A stretch of 64,000 bases of DNA from Kappaphycus alvarezii (GCA_002205965.3 NADL03000038.1:434001-498000), one strand, 5' to 3'. Positions 10,906 through 24,990 are shown, numbered from the stretch's first letter. Notes: a model not told the origin generated them from the sequence alone. Translations and numbers: made by a program.

Positions 10906-13900
10906 GCTAAGCTCACGGGGGGGAGTTGTTATTTTTTCGACTAGGGATGTGGAACCGGTACTTCCTGGAGCAGTAGTGGGCGGGTCTAAGCAATGGAGAC
11001 GGAGTGAGGCAGCCCGCCTTACAGGTCTGGCGTGAGGCCAGCTGTAACCTCTCAGTGTGTGTAAGCTTACCGCCACTCGGCTTAGTCCCTAGTTGAACAA
11101 CTGGCTCCAGGAAATTCCCTCCAAATATTTAACTACCCAAACCTCCCCCTCATTTAGTTGAATGTACGTACATTACAGTTCTGTACTGGGCTGCCTACAT
11201 AAGGTCCTCCTGGAAAAGGGATAGTGTTTCCAGCCAACCGTTCCTCCTCAAGCTAATGAGGCCATAATTGCCAAGATTTTTTATTACGCTTTTCGTTGCA
11301 CCATTCACTGCGTCGCCCACTGGGATCTAAATCAGAGACCTAAGGCCCAAGTTCTTGGACCTTCGAGATCATAGATGGCCCAACACAAGATGCGACCCGG
11401 ACTTCATGCTTGAGCCCCTACCTTTCGATGACTCACTACGTGCCGTGTACCTGAAACAGCTGGCCTCATCGACGAATTCATCCGCATATCGCCCGCGAAG
11501 GTAATGCACGTGTACTCGGACGATAAGACCGTGGATTTAATATCGCTTCAGCTCCATCATCTGGTCCTCAATTGCTGCGTACGTCAGTCTTTCTCTCTTG
11601 GGCCTTGGGGCAACCGAAGGCCAGGGCGTTCGGACAACCTCACGTACCCCGTTAATCTTTCCAAAGGTCAATGTACCATGCCCTACAGCAGTCAGTAAAC
11701 GTTTTGCACACGTGTCCATTTACAGTAAGGGGTTCATGTGACCAATAGACACTTTCAACCCGCCGACAAACCACTGAACACCTGAAAATACAAGGGTTGA
11801 CGAAAGGACCTACATGTTGCTTACAGTACATTCCGCCTGCTATATCTGACCTGATTGTAAATATTACCTCCTGGCTGGACTCTTAAACTGATCCGTTTGT
11901 ACGTACGTACTGAAGATTGACCCTGACAGGATCTATCTCGGTGCATTGTCATGACTGTTCCAATCAGGTCGGCGGTCATTTTGCCTTCAATTGCCTTGCA
12001 ATACACAGTCCGACTGTTCAAGGTATTGGAAGTTCAGAAACAATGACAGCTCGACTCAGAGCAAGACTGCCCTAAAAATGAGTCCAACTTGCATTGAGTG
12101 CACTTCATTCCCAAGGTCCAACTTTAGAAGCACTTTTGACCACAAGTCCGGCTGCTGGCCTCGGCTGTCGCTCTTGTTAGTAAGACATATATCCCGCCCT
12201 GCAACCTCCCATTCTAAGCTATCAATCATTGAATGCTGGCTTCCCCGTTAATTGTGGAGAGGAACAATGCACAGCAGTACCCGGTCCTGTCGACCCAAAT
12301 CTATGGAAATATATCAAGGCCCTCACGTCTTTCTGCCGCTGAAATTTGAACCAAGTTGTTCATTCTTCACCTCTCTGATCCTTTCCTACGAATGATTGTA
12401 AGTACAGCCCCGCAGAATCAAAAGTTTGAAACTGCGTTCACAATTCGTCAAAGCAACCCAAAACAGATGACCCTGAACACAGCAGCGTGTAGGCACCTTC
12501 CCTGAATCGTCTTTAAGCCTGGCAACTAGACTTGTGCAAAGTAAGATCTTTAAGTACGACGAAGGTGCGATTCTATGAATGTGCGAACATACCGAACAAC
12601 CAAATTCTTCTACAGGATTCCAAATAAACCACTACCTTTCCACTGAGAATTCCCCGTACGTATCACAACACCAATTGCATGAATATGATATGGGTGCTCA
12701 TCCTGTTTCAATACACCATTCGTGTAAATAACTAAACAGTCAGAGAAATAAATATGATCGTGAGATTTCTTTGATAATTTGTGTACAGGTCATAAGCAGA
12801 GGGCAATGAAAAAAGCTATGCCTGGGTACCTCGAAGTTGCTTTGAGTTTGAAGACCAAATCTCAAAGGTCTACTTCACAACAACGCAGGGCATTGTGCAA
12901 TTGAAAACCAATGGAAAATTTTATCGATTTATCACTCAGTTGCTTGCTTAGACTATCGAACTTTAATAATCCAGGTATACACCTCTCCTCCTCTCATAAC
13001 ATTGCAGTTATTGGACTTGCTCAACTAACGGTCAGGCAGTGGCGTTACCAAGATGTAATATCCTTTAACACCAAATTCTGGCGTCCAAATTCCACCGTGC
13101 TCTCTTTTGAAGCAGTTACTTCAGCTCTAGGTCTTGACTTGGTACAGCACTCAGACATGGTCGTATACTACTTAAAGCTCCCAAAATATGGGTTATTGGG
13201 CAACCATTTCCCTTGCAAGTTTCTCCAATGTAGCCGAATTATGAAATGGTACGCGCTCTCTGCCTGATACCATATACAACTAGACGCTTACATTTACACA
13301 AGCGAGGAGGTCAGCCTTCAGAAAAGCAAAGGCCTGAGCAAAAAAAGCCTCTCGAAAAGTACATGTGCCACTGTCACCTGATTGTAGAAAAGCATTGGAA
13401 GGGTAGCCAGTGTATCGGGCACAGTTCTTACGAAATAGTCGTGGGACGTAGTGACTGTTAAATTTTCAGCTTGCCAAAAAGCAACTACAAGAAACTCAGG
13501 CCAGTACAGAAGTTATCGGTAAACTATTGCTACTATACTCTTAAAAGCCGTCTAACGACTCCTTTATAACGCACCGAAATTAAGATTTAACTCGACGCGA
13601 GGATGAGCTGCAGAATATGAACGCCCAAAAGTATGGCTGCTTTCATCTCCTGCCATGAGTAGCCAGAATAACGGGTTCAACGGTGTCTGGCTGCTTCGAG
13701 AACAGCGCAAGGCCCTTCAACTGATCAGGGAGCGCAGTTTACATTCGCAACTCGAGTTCGCAGATATCAACAAAATCATACGCGCTACAGGCTTTGCTCA
13801 AATGAGTGGTGGCGGAACTTGGGCAGAGTGGCGGGCCTTTAATTTCGAAATGTCTCCAGATTGACATTCGCCGAGAAGTGGACCGACCAAACATAAACAA

Positions 13901-16900
13901 GGGTCACTGCGTTTTGTATGAAAATGCACTATTTGACATTGCGTTAGTAGTTTTCGGGAGGCAAACTTTTTGGAAGTACCGTACCCAGTTCTTTTGAAAA
14001 TATGGAAAGAGCGTGTGGCAAGGTTTAAACAAAATCGGTAAAATTGGTACTGCTTGAGAATGTTTTGGAAGTAGGGAGTTTCAACAAGGTCATTGCAGAG
14101 GTATATCCAACTCCTTTACTCTGGGTAGAAATATAAGCAGCAGCAAGCTGATGAACCCGATGGCCATAATACGGTATCTACGCTCCCGGGACAAATTTAC
14201 TGAGTACCAACCAACCCACATATCTACCACAGTAAATTAACCCCCCATTTCACAGCTGATGAAAATATGCTGAATTTGGTTTCTCTTCTTTGCTATTTCG
14301 CATGTTAATCTGTACTCAGAAGTCATTTTGTCGAAATACTGTACAGTATGCACTCCAACGGGAATGTAAGCGAGATACTGTACATTCTTGAGAATGGGCT
14401 GTTTGTAATGCAGGCCTTTGCTCTCCTTCTGTGGAACTCAAAACTTGTTCATAGGGATTCCTTAGTCCCGCATTTCTCCATAACTGCACTGCATCATAAA
14501 CATCGTGATATATAATTTGTACTGCTGGGGACGCTTCCTATAATCTTTGATTATCTCGTATCTCATTCTCAGTGCACTCCGCAACCAACAATTCAAAGTG
14601 CTAGAAGAAACGATTCGAGCGTCATCTCAGGTCAGAGGAAAGAGTCAGGAAACGGTTCGCTCACCACCTCAAATGAAACTAGTGCAGTACAGTACATGCT
14701 ACGGGCTGAGAATAGTGGGGGTTGATCTAGACATATTGTCACAAATGTGCAATGGTCGAACGCGTCGACAAGTTTCGTAGCTTTCCTTGTTGTAGAATTT
14801 AGAGGTACTAGATAAGCAACTTGTGGAGATTAGCAGGAATATCCGAAGATGCCTGTTGCCTTACATGACTTTAGAATGTCTTTTTCAAGGGTAGAAGTGT
14901 TTTTTCATTAAGTTATCATGAGGCAGATGAGACCGATGGTGTAAATGACGGTGGAGGGAAGTATGGTGAAGTGTCATGTACAAGGGCTCATGAGAATGAG
15001 ACGCGAGGGCACACTTGAAAACAAATTAGCTGATAAAGCTCAAGTCAAGGGAGCGGAGGTAGCACTGCCTCCACTGGTCCTTTCAAAGTTGGATATGAGG
15101 GATATACATCCATTGGTTGGGTTGTTCAGGATTGGTCGAAAGCTCATGATTAAAGGAGGTGTTACCTGCTTGAAAAGTGGGAGGCATTCTTTTTTATATT
15201 TTCTGTCGTAGGGCTTTTTGGTGTGGTAGGTATGGTCGCAGTTCCGTAAACAACCTTTGTTTCTGATTAAAAGTAGGTCGATTGGCCTCATATGCAAAGA
15301 AAATAGATTAGAGGTGTTCAGTTGACGATTGCCGTGACAGTGTGAGACAAGGTCATTACATGATATTGCAGATAGCAGTGTAGGGGGAGTTGTCACCTGA
15401 CAAGGAATTATCACGGTAAGCTGTAGTGATAGGTCTAATTGTCTTTTGGATGTAGATTTGTTTGTTTCGCAGTGAAATTTACACGAGAATTTAGCAACGG
15501 TTCCACGGGAACAATGAGTTTATCATGAAATTGTTGCCCGACACCGTGATTGGCGACGGAAAGAAGCGATGAGACTCCGTTGTGTAACAGGGTAGTTGTA
15601 GAAGAGCGGCAATCACAATCATCGAGCCTGTGTCTGTGGTACTAGGGAAAGGAGAATCAGACGGACGATGAAATTTGATTTCGGCATTGCCGTGGAGCTG
15701 GCCACTCTCCAAAATACGATGCGCATGGTTCAGGGGAAACTGCTCTTTCGCGCTGCCTTGGATGGTGAAGCAGACGGATACAGTTGATACTCACGGCAGT
15801 AGTCAGTGTAACTCTAACGGATAGAGGGGTCTGCTTTTTGTATTGCTCATGAAGATACAGGGGATGTACAGGGACTAGAGATTACAGAGACTCTCCCTAA
15901 ACGGTGCGAAGAATGTCTGAGATGCATTGCATGACGGGAGTTGGATAGGTTGTGGTGTTTATGTCGATGTCAAGGAAAAGAATTGCAGCAAAAGTTGGTC
16001 GCACTGCAAGCATTCCATAACCTACGAATTGTGGCAATGCAAGAGGGCAGGAAAAAAGAATCCACCCTTCTTCCAGCCGCGCAAGTAATGTCTCCACACG
16101 TTGGTGACGTGTCTCAAGTCGGTAGCCAAAGTACAGCCAATGATAACCGCAAAATAAGAAATGTTTCAAAGAATAAAAATGAAATAGGTATATTTGTGCA
16201 GCAGATGAGTGTGACAGATAATGTCACGGTATGATGGGCGACATGAGCAGCACATTGGAGGGATCTGGAAATTTTGATACATACAATAATAACAAGTCGT
16301 AGAGTGTACGCCCCCCCGCAGCACATGAAACGCTGTATTCTTCAATATTCTAGCCGTTTGTGGGCGGCTGAAAATTGCATAATTCGAATGATAAAAACTT
16401 TTATCCATTCAATGCCAATTTATGGAAAGGAATGCTTTTGTAAGAAGTGTGAAATGGGGTGAGCACAACGGCGCATTTCGATTTCTTCTAGATAGTTCTG
16501 CCCCCCTCATGGTATACTGTACAGTACTGTATTGTACTAAAATTAATGTTTATCACCTGGTGTGATTCTGTTTCTGACCATTTTATTTTACAGTGCTGTA
16601 CACGCGTTTTGGACAGCTGAGGACACTTGTGAGTGCTGGCAAAAAGAATTAAGCACTCAATTCGGTTTTATCGATACCGTGCTGATTTCAATAAACACCA
16701 AAAAAAAAAATAGGGCCCTTTTGCACTGCCGCATTCAGCTCGACACAATAATAAACAACATGCGGAACATTAAAAGTTAATACTTTCTTCATGTTGGACA
16801 TCCAGCTGGGATCCCATTCAGCTCACTCCTGTTTCTCATCATCCCTCCTATTCAGGCATCCTAGTCCGTTGGTTACGAGACTCTTGTAACTCCTCTTCCT

Positions 16901-17100
16901 CAAGTATCTGTATATGCCACTGCAAATCAATATCCCACGTCGAAATGCTGCCCTCACACATGTTTCGCCAGCCACACTTTCCAATGTTTACCTCCCACCA
17001 CATGCCTTTTTATTCGTCTTACACCCATGGGGCCACCTTTTCCTACCAGGAAAAATCAACGGAAGGAAAATTACCCCCGCATCTTTTTTCGGCATTCTCC
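10906..17100. other. 6 kb without a recognisable gene
   Basis: I find only unassigned frames. The best is 12911-13267 on + (118 codons, containing QLTVRQWRYQDV) and 13655-13864 on + (69 codons, containing SGGGTWAEW). Others lie at 14945-15211 (+), 15040-15414 (-) and 15941-16234 (+). None has a known motif and none recurs in the window. Short GTACAGTAC-type runs occur at about 14340, 14690 and 16520. A poly-A run of ten lies near 16701. The composition is more balanced than the flanking AT-rich repeats, so diverged or single-exon host genes could be hidden here. Confidence 0.4.
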
Positions 17101-17109
17101 CACACTCAC

Positions 17110-17117
17110 TATATAAA
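17110..17117 (+). promoter_or_regulatory. TATA box of the MFS transporter gene
   Basis: TATATAAA lies about 145 bases upstream of the ATG at 17263, in a pyrimidine-rich leader (CCCCACTCACC, then CTACCACCTCCTCTCGC). Position and sequence suit a core promoter giving a 5' leader of roughly 120 bases. Confidence 0.6.
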
Positions 17118-17262
17118 CCCCACTCACCATCCCTACCACCTCCTCTCGCTCTGCGCAGATGCGTGATTTGCTCCAACCAGCATTTTCTACTTTCCCAGAG
17201 CCCATCACTCACGGAACTTGCCCCGTTCCTGCTCTGTGCACACATTTCCAAAACATCGAAAT

Positions 17263-18728
17263 ATGCGCTTGTCCGTCTGGCGCTGGTTCGTACCAATCCC
17301 AGCCGCCTTTGTTCTCCAAGCCGTCTATGGCCTTTTGTTTGCAAACGGTGTCTTCGTCTCTGTGCTTCATGACCCAGCACTAACCCAAGCTGTTGGCTTA
17401 ACTGCTCTCTTTACCTCCTTGGGTGTTACTGCTTTTGGTGTCCTCTTACATAATGCCTCTGACCCACATGTCCATCGCTCTGCCCTTATCTCCTACTGGG
17501 TTCCTTGGGACTTGCCACACAGGTCCTCATGGCATACGCTCTACATCATGGCTACTATCTTCTCCTCTACATCGCAGCTGCACTAGTCGGTGCCGGCTCT
17601 GGCTCTGTGTACGTTGTATCCATTATTTTACTGCAAGAGTGGGTACCAGAATCTGCTGGTCTAGTTACTGGTGCTGGCTTCTCATAGGAGGTGGTGGTTC
17701 GTTGCTTGGTATTTGTTCCTTTAAACACCTTACTACTGCCATTGGTGTCATCCCTGCCATGGCCGTTGCCGGTTTTGTGTCAGGCACTACGGCAGCTGCA
17801 GCCTCTCTACTCATTCAGCGCCCTCCGACGGGGTGGAGTCCTGAGGCCGACGCTTCCTGTGATAGTCCAACTACATGCAACGGAAAACAGATTGGTGGCA
17901 AGCAAGGAGAACAGCGTAACGACCCAGTAGTTGCCGGCGACAACCCTGACTCGTTCACAGCTATTTCTTTTCAACCAGACGAGACGACCTCGCTCTTGTC
18001 TCATAAAGAAAACAACACACCCGGCCACTAGATTATCAATTTACGATATTCTGGTGGATCCAGCTTTTCCCTTCGTCTTCACTGCCGTCCTAGCGGCGAT
18101 TGGACCAGGTTTTGGATTTGTGTTGGCGTTTCCGCGAATGGTGCACACGTTATTCGACCTAGACTTGGCGGTGGCGAACGACATGCTTTTCTGGGTAACC
18201 CTTGTCGGCGTGGTAGGTCGAATCCTCACAGGCACTGCAATTGACTTACTCCAGTCCCCGACGGATGCATTTGGTAACGGTTTTCTCGGAGCGAAGCGGA
18301 TGACACTGCCCTCCTTGCGCTGCAATGTACCGCGATGGCAATCATGCCCATGTGCATTCGGCATGGCTGGACTAACATATTTGCAATTGCTACAGCACTT
18401 GTGTATATAACCTTCAGCGGCGGTGCGGTGGTAACTGCTTGCCTGGCCCGTACCACATTTACGCCGGAGAACGCGACTTTGGTTTTTGCGCTGCTTGGCC
18501 TGGCAATGGGAGTCGGACGTGCACTATTCCGTCTTGGTGGCGTCTGGGGGTTCAGCGGAGGGTGATCTGCTAACGCCATTTGAGAAGCTGTACGAGTACG
18601 ATGCGTTTGTCCAAAGCGCGTTTGTTGTTTCCGCGATAGGTCTGGTGTGCTCCCACTACGTATCTCCCTCAAAGGTTGCTTATCAGAACGGGGCCAACAG
18701 GCCAGTGTTTGTGGACGTGAGGGTGTGA
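17263..18728 (+). CDS. Major facilitator superfamily transporter, oxalate/formate-antiporter-like, frame-broken
   Basis: The product is a multi-pass membrane carrier; the substrate is unknown. The start at 17263 (MRLSVWRWFVPIPAAFVLQ) opens a first membrane helix. Further blocks follow in changing frames: LATQVLMAYALHHGYYLLLY and ALVGAGSGSVYVVSI with LLQEWVPESAGLVTGAGF (17505-17687), then GGGGSLLGICSF, AAAASLLIQRPPTGW and a hydrophilic central loop (to 18030), SIYDILVDPAFPFVFTAVLA and FPRMVHTLFDLDLAVANDM with GVVGRILTGTAIDLLQSPTD (to about 18300), IFAIATALVYITFSGGAVV (to about 18530), and a tail from GDLLTPFEKLYEYDAF to the stop at 18728. The G-A-G-x-G motif and the R-P-P-x-G-W before the loop fit the oxalate:formate-antiporter-like branch. 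At least five frame changes occur, near 17450, 17685, 18030, 18320 and 18530. They lie between well-kept blocks, so sequence error is as likely as pseudogenisation. Confidence 0.75.
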
Positions 18729-20020
18729 AGGAGCATTGCTAACTGCGTTTCCCCAACTCTAACTTTTGAGAGCTGAGCATGGCGCCCACGGAATGGTCTA
18801 CCGCCTATGACACAGCGGCGGTATACTCACACGGTAATTAGAGTTTCATGTAGAATGTAGTGCTCACGGTGTCGGTAGCGATATTCGGTAGGCTACTTCG
18901 ATGGTAAAAGTCTGTAGGGGGGGTTGTGAAGCCGAGGAAATCGGCACAAGCCCTCCCGCTTGGACAGTGATGGAATTGAAGCAGAGCAGTAGAACGCTGA
19001 GGACCGTTGCGTGGATTGTCTCGAAAAGCCCGGCGACTAGACCCAAAGTTCGCATTTGTGATTTTCAGCTCCTTTGGTGACATCTTGTGAGATGATAAAG
19101 GCTATCGGCCGATGGATATGAATGAGGGGCTGGCACAAAGTGCATACATCCGAGATAGTCATATGAATTGAGTCTTCAAGCACCTTCGTCGAGATTTCAT
19201 AACAGACATTCTAGGTTTGCGGAGAATCCAGAAATGGAAATGGCAGACCTTGGAGATAGTAAGGCTCAGAAACTGCGTCCAAGTACATCACGGCGTGTGG
19301 CTGTGTTTTAGTGCGGAAGGAGAATAGAGACGTTTGTGTGGCGTAACTTGGAGCTTGGGTATTTGAGGGCAGCAAAAGAAGAGAGGGGTCAAACACGTTT
19401 GTCGGACTTGCATGTGCTTCTCGAGACAGGGTACGCAGCGGCGAGGTCACTTGACAAAGTCGCAAAGAAGTGCAAAGGCAGACATTCCAGTACAGTAGCG
19501 TATCGTAGTACCTTTAGGACTGGATTCGATGTCAAAGAACAAGTGACATGGAATTGAGGGGTCAGAAAAGCTTTGGTTTGTTTCGAATGGGACACGAGAG
19601 CGACATCATCACAAAATAGGGAGATCACCTTGGCGGGTAATGGGGTACAACCCCGGTTTGTAAATGGAGTTTTTTGCGTCGACAAGAATGGGAAGCGCTA
19701 ATTTTTTTTGTTTCATACGGGAGAGCACAGATGATACGTACGATATGTGATCAGAAAGCAACAAGTGTATCAGAAGATGGAGCAACCTGTGGCCAAGATG
19801 CAGTTGAAGTCAAAGGGAGTTGTCGTCAAGAGCACTGCGCGACCCTTATTCTTAATTTTGGCGCTCAGAAACTTTGAGTTCCTTTTGGAAAGGTGTTGTT
19901 AAGCACGTGCTTTCAAGCCTTTCGCCATCGGTTATGAAAGGGTATGCTGTTATGAAGAAGCTGCGCAGATAAGCCGCCTGGGAAAGTAAGGTGTTTGTAG
20001 TACACTATAGTAAGATTGCT
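18729..20020. other. No recognisable gene
   Basis: Several frames of 65-98 codons overlap on both strands (for example 19389-19685 on -, 19336-19557 on +) without any family signature. The stretch looks like ordinary intergenic sequence downstream of the transporter. Confidence 0.4.
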
Positions 20021-20023
20021 GCA

Positions 20024-20080
20024 CTGTACAGTACAGCACAGTACAGTACAGTACAGTACAGTACAGTACTGTACAATGCT
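20024..20080. repeat. GTACA microsatellite
   Basis: A run of GTACA units (CAGTACAGTACAGTACAGTA and more) ending in a GTACTGTAC turn. Because GTAC is its own complement, the run can also fold on itself. Confidence 0.9.
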
Positions 20081-20371
20081 GTCGTTGTCATGTCTGATGA
20101 CTTAGCGTTTTACTGTGACCACTTTGGTAAGCCACGCAATTTCAAAGAAATTTGAAATCGTAGGACACTTTGGAAACTTTGCAGCGAGTCTCAAAGGCCG
20201 TCATCAACTCGCAGAATCATGACCTAACAAGGGTTACCCCCATTCATACAATTGCGATAAATTGGACCGTACAGTAGGTAACATAAATAAGCAGTACTGC
20301 AGCCTTGATTCTAGTAAAATTCAGTATACTATTAAATGCATCTCACACCTATAAATTTTAAATGGAAAGTA

Positions 20372-20482
20372 GTACAGTATGGTACTGTACTGTACAGTAC
20401 TGTACATTACAGTATAGCGTAGGCGCCACGGTGCGCCGTGAGTAGAGTACAATACTGTACAGTACTGTACTGTACAGTAGTG
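20372..20482. repeat. Second GTAC/CAGTACTG repeat cluster
   Basis: Two blocks (20372-20412 and 20447-20481) alternate GTACTGTAC and GTACAGTAC, both self-complementary. Between them sits a GC-rich inverted repeat, GGCGCCACGGTGCGCC, at about 20422-20437. Confidence 0.85.
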
Positions 20483-23400
20483 AGTTTCAGTATGAAGAGG
20501 TAAGCAAGGCCCCTGTGGTAGGTGGGTGCTTGATTACCGCGCTGTGCTCTCGTAATATCGATAATAATACTATTTTGAAAGAAGTTTAATGCGTTCAGTA
20601 TCTACTACTAATAATACTATTCCCTTTCAAGGGTACATCAAATTTCAAAAGTTGATGAGCGTCTCAAAATAAAATTATATTATTCGATAAGGATAGGAAC
20701 AGCAGCACTACAGCTACGTATACGTACACTACTGTACATCCAGCTAGCTGTGCAGGACCAATTGTACACGTGTACAGTCATGTAACGCTGCAAGTTCACC
20801 TGGCAAGGCATTTCCTGCCAAAAACGCAACAACAAATCCAACCAGCCTGTATTCTGTACGCTTGAATACAGGTCTTCAACGACAAGACTGTTCGGGTTTG
20901 CGCTGCAGTGCACCTTCCATTATGTACACACATGAGGTAACTGTACTGTACTGTTCTGTACATAATGTGTACATTTGTGCACGTGGGGGAATTTGGTGTG
21001 CTTTACGGCTTTGAAATGTACGACGATTATTTCCCAAGACAGGGGTCAGGTCTGAGTACAGTATTGTAGAGATAACGTTTACGTATTAGTTACCTAGAGT
21101 GTGCACCAAGAGACTTAAAAAGAGAGAGTCAGGCGCAACTATCTCACAAGCCTAGTGTTAGACCACCCGTGCACTGCTGATAGCCTTGGTACGCAGAACC
21201 GAATTTGAGGTACTGTATATCTTCCAACAAACTCCTACTGCACGCATCCCTGCACTTTGGCTCATTGCCACAATCCCTTCAACTCAAGACAACTACCAAA
21301 CAAATCAACTTTTCCACGTCCACTTTTGCACGGCCCGCATTGACAGTTCAGGGATCGGAACACAGAGAACCGTCCCGTTTCAGGACTGGTTATGTGCTAC
21401 TGCAGTCCATTTGGACTTCTTCACATCTCTGACAGCTCGGTTTGCACTATGGCATTCGCAGAGTGGTTTGCGTCTTGCCCCTCACAGAATGAGCTTGATC
21501 CAGCTCCGGGTTATAAATTGGCCTGTCCGTTCGGCCCAAACCCTTTCCGTCTTGACGCTTTTAGTTGCAACCATGCTATCTCTCGGCAATGAAATTTCAA
21601 AGGTCCGCCGTCTTCGAGTTGGAAAGCATCGACAGGTGTCAGCCTGAAATTTTCTAACGAGTACCGCTTCTGTCAAAGGCGTATTGTAATCTTATCAGCC
21701 CCGGGTGGAAAGACAAATACTCAGTTCCGCTAACCAGTCTTCTTGAAAGAAGGATAGGGAAAAAGATTGTACATGACCCAGCAAGATGTTTATCCGCCCA
21801 AACAGTCACATAGCAGGCCGACGAAGGCCCTTCTATCTGATTACATGAAACAAATCTCCATTTTTTAGGATTGTCATCAAGTACGGCCTCTTAAATGTTA
21901 TCTCCTTTACTGCTAATCTCTTTTCCAGAAAGTTCTTATGCTCTCTTTTCCAGAAAGTCCTTATTTCCTAAACGTTCTGCGTAATTTGACAGTTTCTCCA
22001 CAGAAAGTTCTACTATGCATCATTCACAAAACTATCGGATATATCTTCCAAAAGTAAAAAACCCAAACCTTTCCCCAAACTATCTACGCAATTGCATTTA
22101 CAGCAAATTTTGCGACAGCATGGTAGAGTGAATATATCGTCGACATAAAAAACACCAATTACCCGACAAATAAGTTGTTGCGAGCGACTGAAGTGCTACT
22201 GAGGGCTTTGCGGTTAAAGATGATTGGTGGAGTAGAAAGAGTGGTAACTTCTCCAGTAAATATACTTAAATGGGCAGGCTCTTCCACCTCTATTTTGAGT
22301 CTGAGAGCGAAGTAAAGATCTTAGTCCCAAGATTACTCCAATTTGCCTGAATCCTTTCGGGGGAAGCATTGAAGTCGACTTGAGTAGTGTTACGGGGAGC
22401 TTAAAAATCCCACAGAATGTATTAAAACTACCAAAAATGCATTCAAATAATTTTCAGAGAGCGTAGCATCAACAGAAGATAATGTAGAGCGACATATCTA
22501 GCCCTAAAATATTTTTACTGCAAAAAAGAGCCAAAATATTCCATGAGATTATCTCTTGAAGCATCAAAACCCTTCACCGGCTATCCGCTCCCTCCTCGTA
22601 GAGCGTCTGAAGGGTCATCTCCTACAATTACCTCTTTACAATACTCCTAAAATATTCATCGTCTTGAGTGGGATCTTCACTAATGTCTTTGGGATGATTT
22701 GTAGTGATGGAATTAGCAAGGGAAAGAGAGAAAGGGGGGCCAATTATGGTTTGAGGAGACCAAAATTTCTGATATTTTATTGATTTTACATTAGAGATTG
22801 GTATGTTTGAAGCAACATAGTGCATTTAAAGGATCAGACTGCAAAAGTATTGGGGTAAAAGAGAATGAAAATTGAGGTTGAGCTAATTTTGGGGTTTTTA
22901 GATTGCACGGTTTGTAACAGTGGGAAACGTTTTTGTTTCTATTTTGGAGAGGATAAACAGGACGGCGACAAAGAAATCGAAAGGTCAATAGAAAGGAAGT
23001 AAATTCGAAGGTATTAGAAGAAGGATCGAAAGTTGCAGGGTGTATAGAGATAGGAGAAACTTTACTTCATTGAGTATATAGAACTGCGAGAAAAAGAGAG
23101 TGGATACCTCCATTACGACAATAAATAAAGCGTTGTTAACGATTTATTCATTTTCTAGCAAAATAATACAACAATGCATCAATAGTGATACATTTAACAG
23201 TAATAGTAAATCACCAAACTCTTGTTCAATGTGGTCTGGAACTGAGATAGAAAGTACTTGAAAGCAATTTTATCATCGCAAAAAAGTTCTCTTGCAAAGA
23301 ATCGCTTCAAGTGAGGTTGTATTTTTCACTACAACTATAAGGATCCAGAAATCACTTATTATCATCCTGTTTCGTTTGACGTAGAGATTTAATACAGATG

Positions 23401-24990
23401 CGTTTTGAACGAAGAAACTATGAATTTATTCTCGGGAAAAATAGGACGCATTCATAACTACTTCTTTATCTTTCAATTATTCATCAGAAATCTTTTAGTC
23501 CAGCGATAATTTTGCTACTTTCATACTTATGCTGCTCCATCTTCCGGTTTTTCTTAGTTTTTGTAATTGTAGCTGTTACATTACTTCATGAAAACGGTAG
23601 AAGGGGCCCTTTTGCTTTATTGAGGATAAGGCTTTTCTCGTTTATTGGGGGTATAGTTGCGGAAGCGAGGAAGAAGATTATTTAGGTCAGGAAAATATTT
23701 CATATTGTTATTAAATTTACAGAGTTTATAGAAAAATTGCTCGCACCTTAAAATTGGACCTTTACTGATGACTGCTTTACCATGGTTCCCCATAAGTTGA
23801 CAAGATATAGACACATACAAAACTGTATGAACCTATAAAAATACATATTCAGTTGGAGTTCAAAACAGAAAATGACTTCACGGCACTATAAAGCCCTCAG
23901 TCAGTCGATTTTCTCATATAAGATGCCTATCAAAGGCTTTGAAAAATCAATGTGAATCAAAATACTAATGGATGTGTTTAAAGCACTGAAAGCTTCAATT
24001 GACCTAAATGGTGGCATCGTGTGCTATTAAACAGGTGAAAATCACACCATATTACGATTACGGAATATTCACAATTCAACTGTCGTGGCTCATAAGGGAA
24101 CAACACGAGTCTGTCAACACCTTAACTCCTTACTACAAAAAAATCAAATTGTGTACCTCTAGAAGATATTTAGAACCTCCAGTCAAATAACTCGGGAGAG
24201 ACCGTACTCACTGTAACTTTCTCGAGTAAAATATAGTACTTCGCAGTTATGTAGTACATTGAAATGTCTTCGATGTGTTGCAGAAACTGTTCAAATGCTC
24301 ATCAGATCGACGGCATGAATTATGGGAGACCAAAGCGACACAGGACTTAACAGAGATGAACACTAGAGGATTTGCAGCACAAAAGGATCCGAAATTTTAT
24401 TTTTATGATTAAATGAACAAAATCTCGAGACCTGTAGCCAGAAGTAAGTTTTACTAATGTATTGATACAAATTGGCAGCAAAGACCACGGTCCTTACCCT
24501 AATCTTTTTATGTGACGGTTCATCGCGGGTAATATATATGCAAACGCGAGAAGACGGAGAGTTTCGAGAGAAAATACCTAAAGCTACTTGTTTGGTAAGA
24601 AGTTGAGCAATATTAAAAAAGCTGGAGGTGTTTAATTACCCAAAAAGAAGGGTGTTTCAGACAATTTTGAAAAATTGAGAGTTGGTTCTTTCATCAAATC
24701 GACAGTCATTATAGTCTTTTAGAACTGCTCAAAGTGCGGTAGGGGGAATTCTGGACATTAAAATTGAGAGGAAAAAATAACATGGAAGCCTTAATGTATA
24801 GAGAAAATTGGTAGAAGAAGGTTAGAGCCATCAACTGGAAACATCACTCATATTTTTGAAGAAAATTCGAACATTTTTTTTCGCGCTACAAGCTACAAGA
24901 AACTTTTGCTTTTCTCTATCTAAAGCACAAGAAAGATCAAAATAATGGCAGAAAATAATGATATAAACTGAAGAATATAGCCACTAAAAA
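20483..24990. other. 4.5 kb without a recognisable gene
   Basis: Further GTAC-rich patches lie at 20700-20780 and 20940-20970. A frame at 21186-21647 (+, 153 codons) is the longest but shows no family signature; a tail of hydrophobic and basic residues is all that can be said. From about 21.8 kb onward the sequence becomes strongly AT-rich, with a direct repeat of TCTTTTCCAGAAAGT at 21921 and 21947. I see no retroelement motifs here. Confidence 0.4.

Noticed and set aside
17218..18728. Frame changes in the transporter explained by introns
   Set aside because: The frame changes lie between adjacent blocks with no room for GT...AG introns of normal size, and the protein blocks would lose few or no residues.
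21186..21647. 153-codon ORF as a gene
   Set aside because: Overlapping open frames in two other phases and no recognisable domain; composition looks like translated intergenic DNA.
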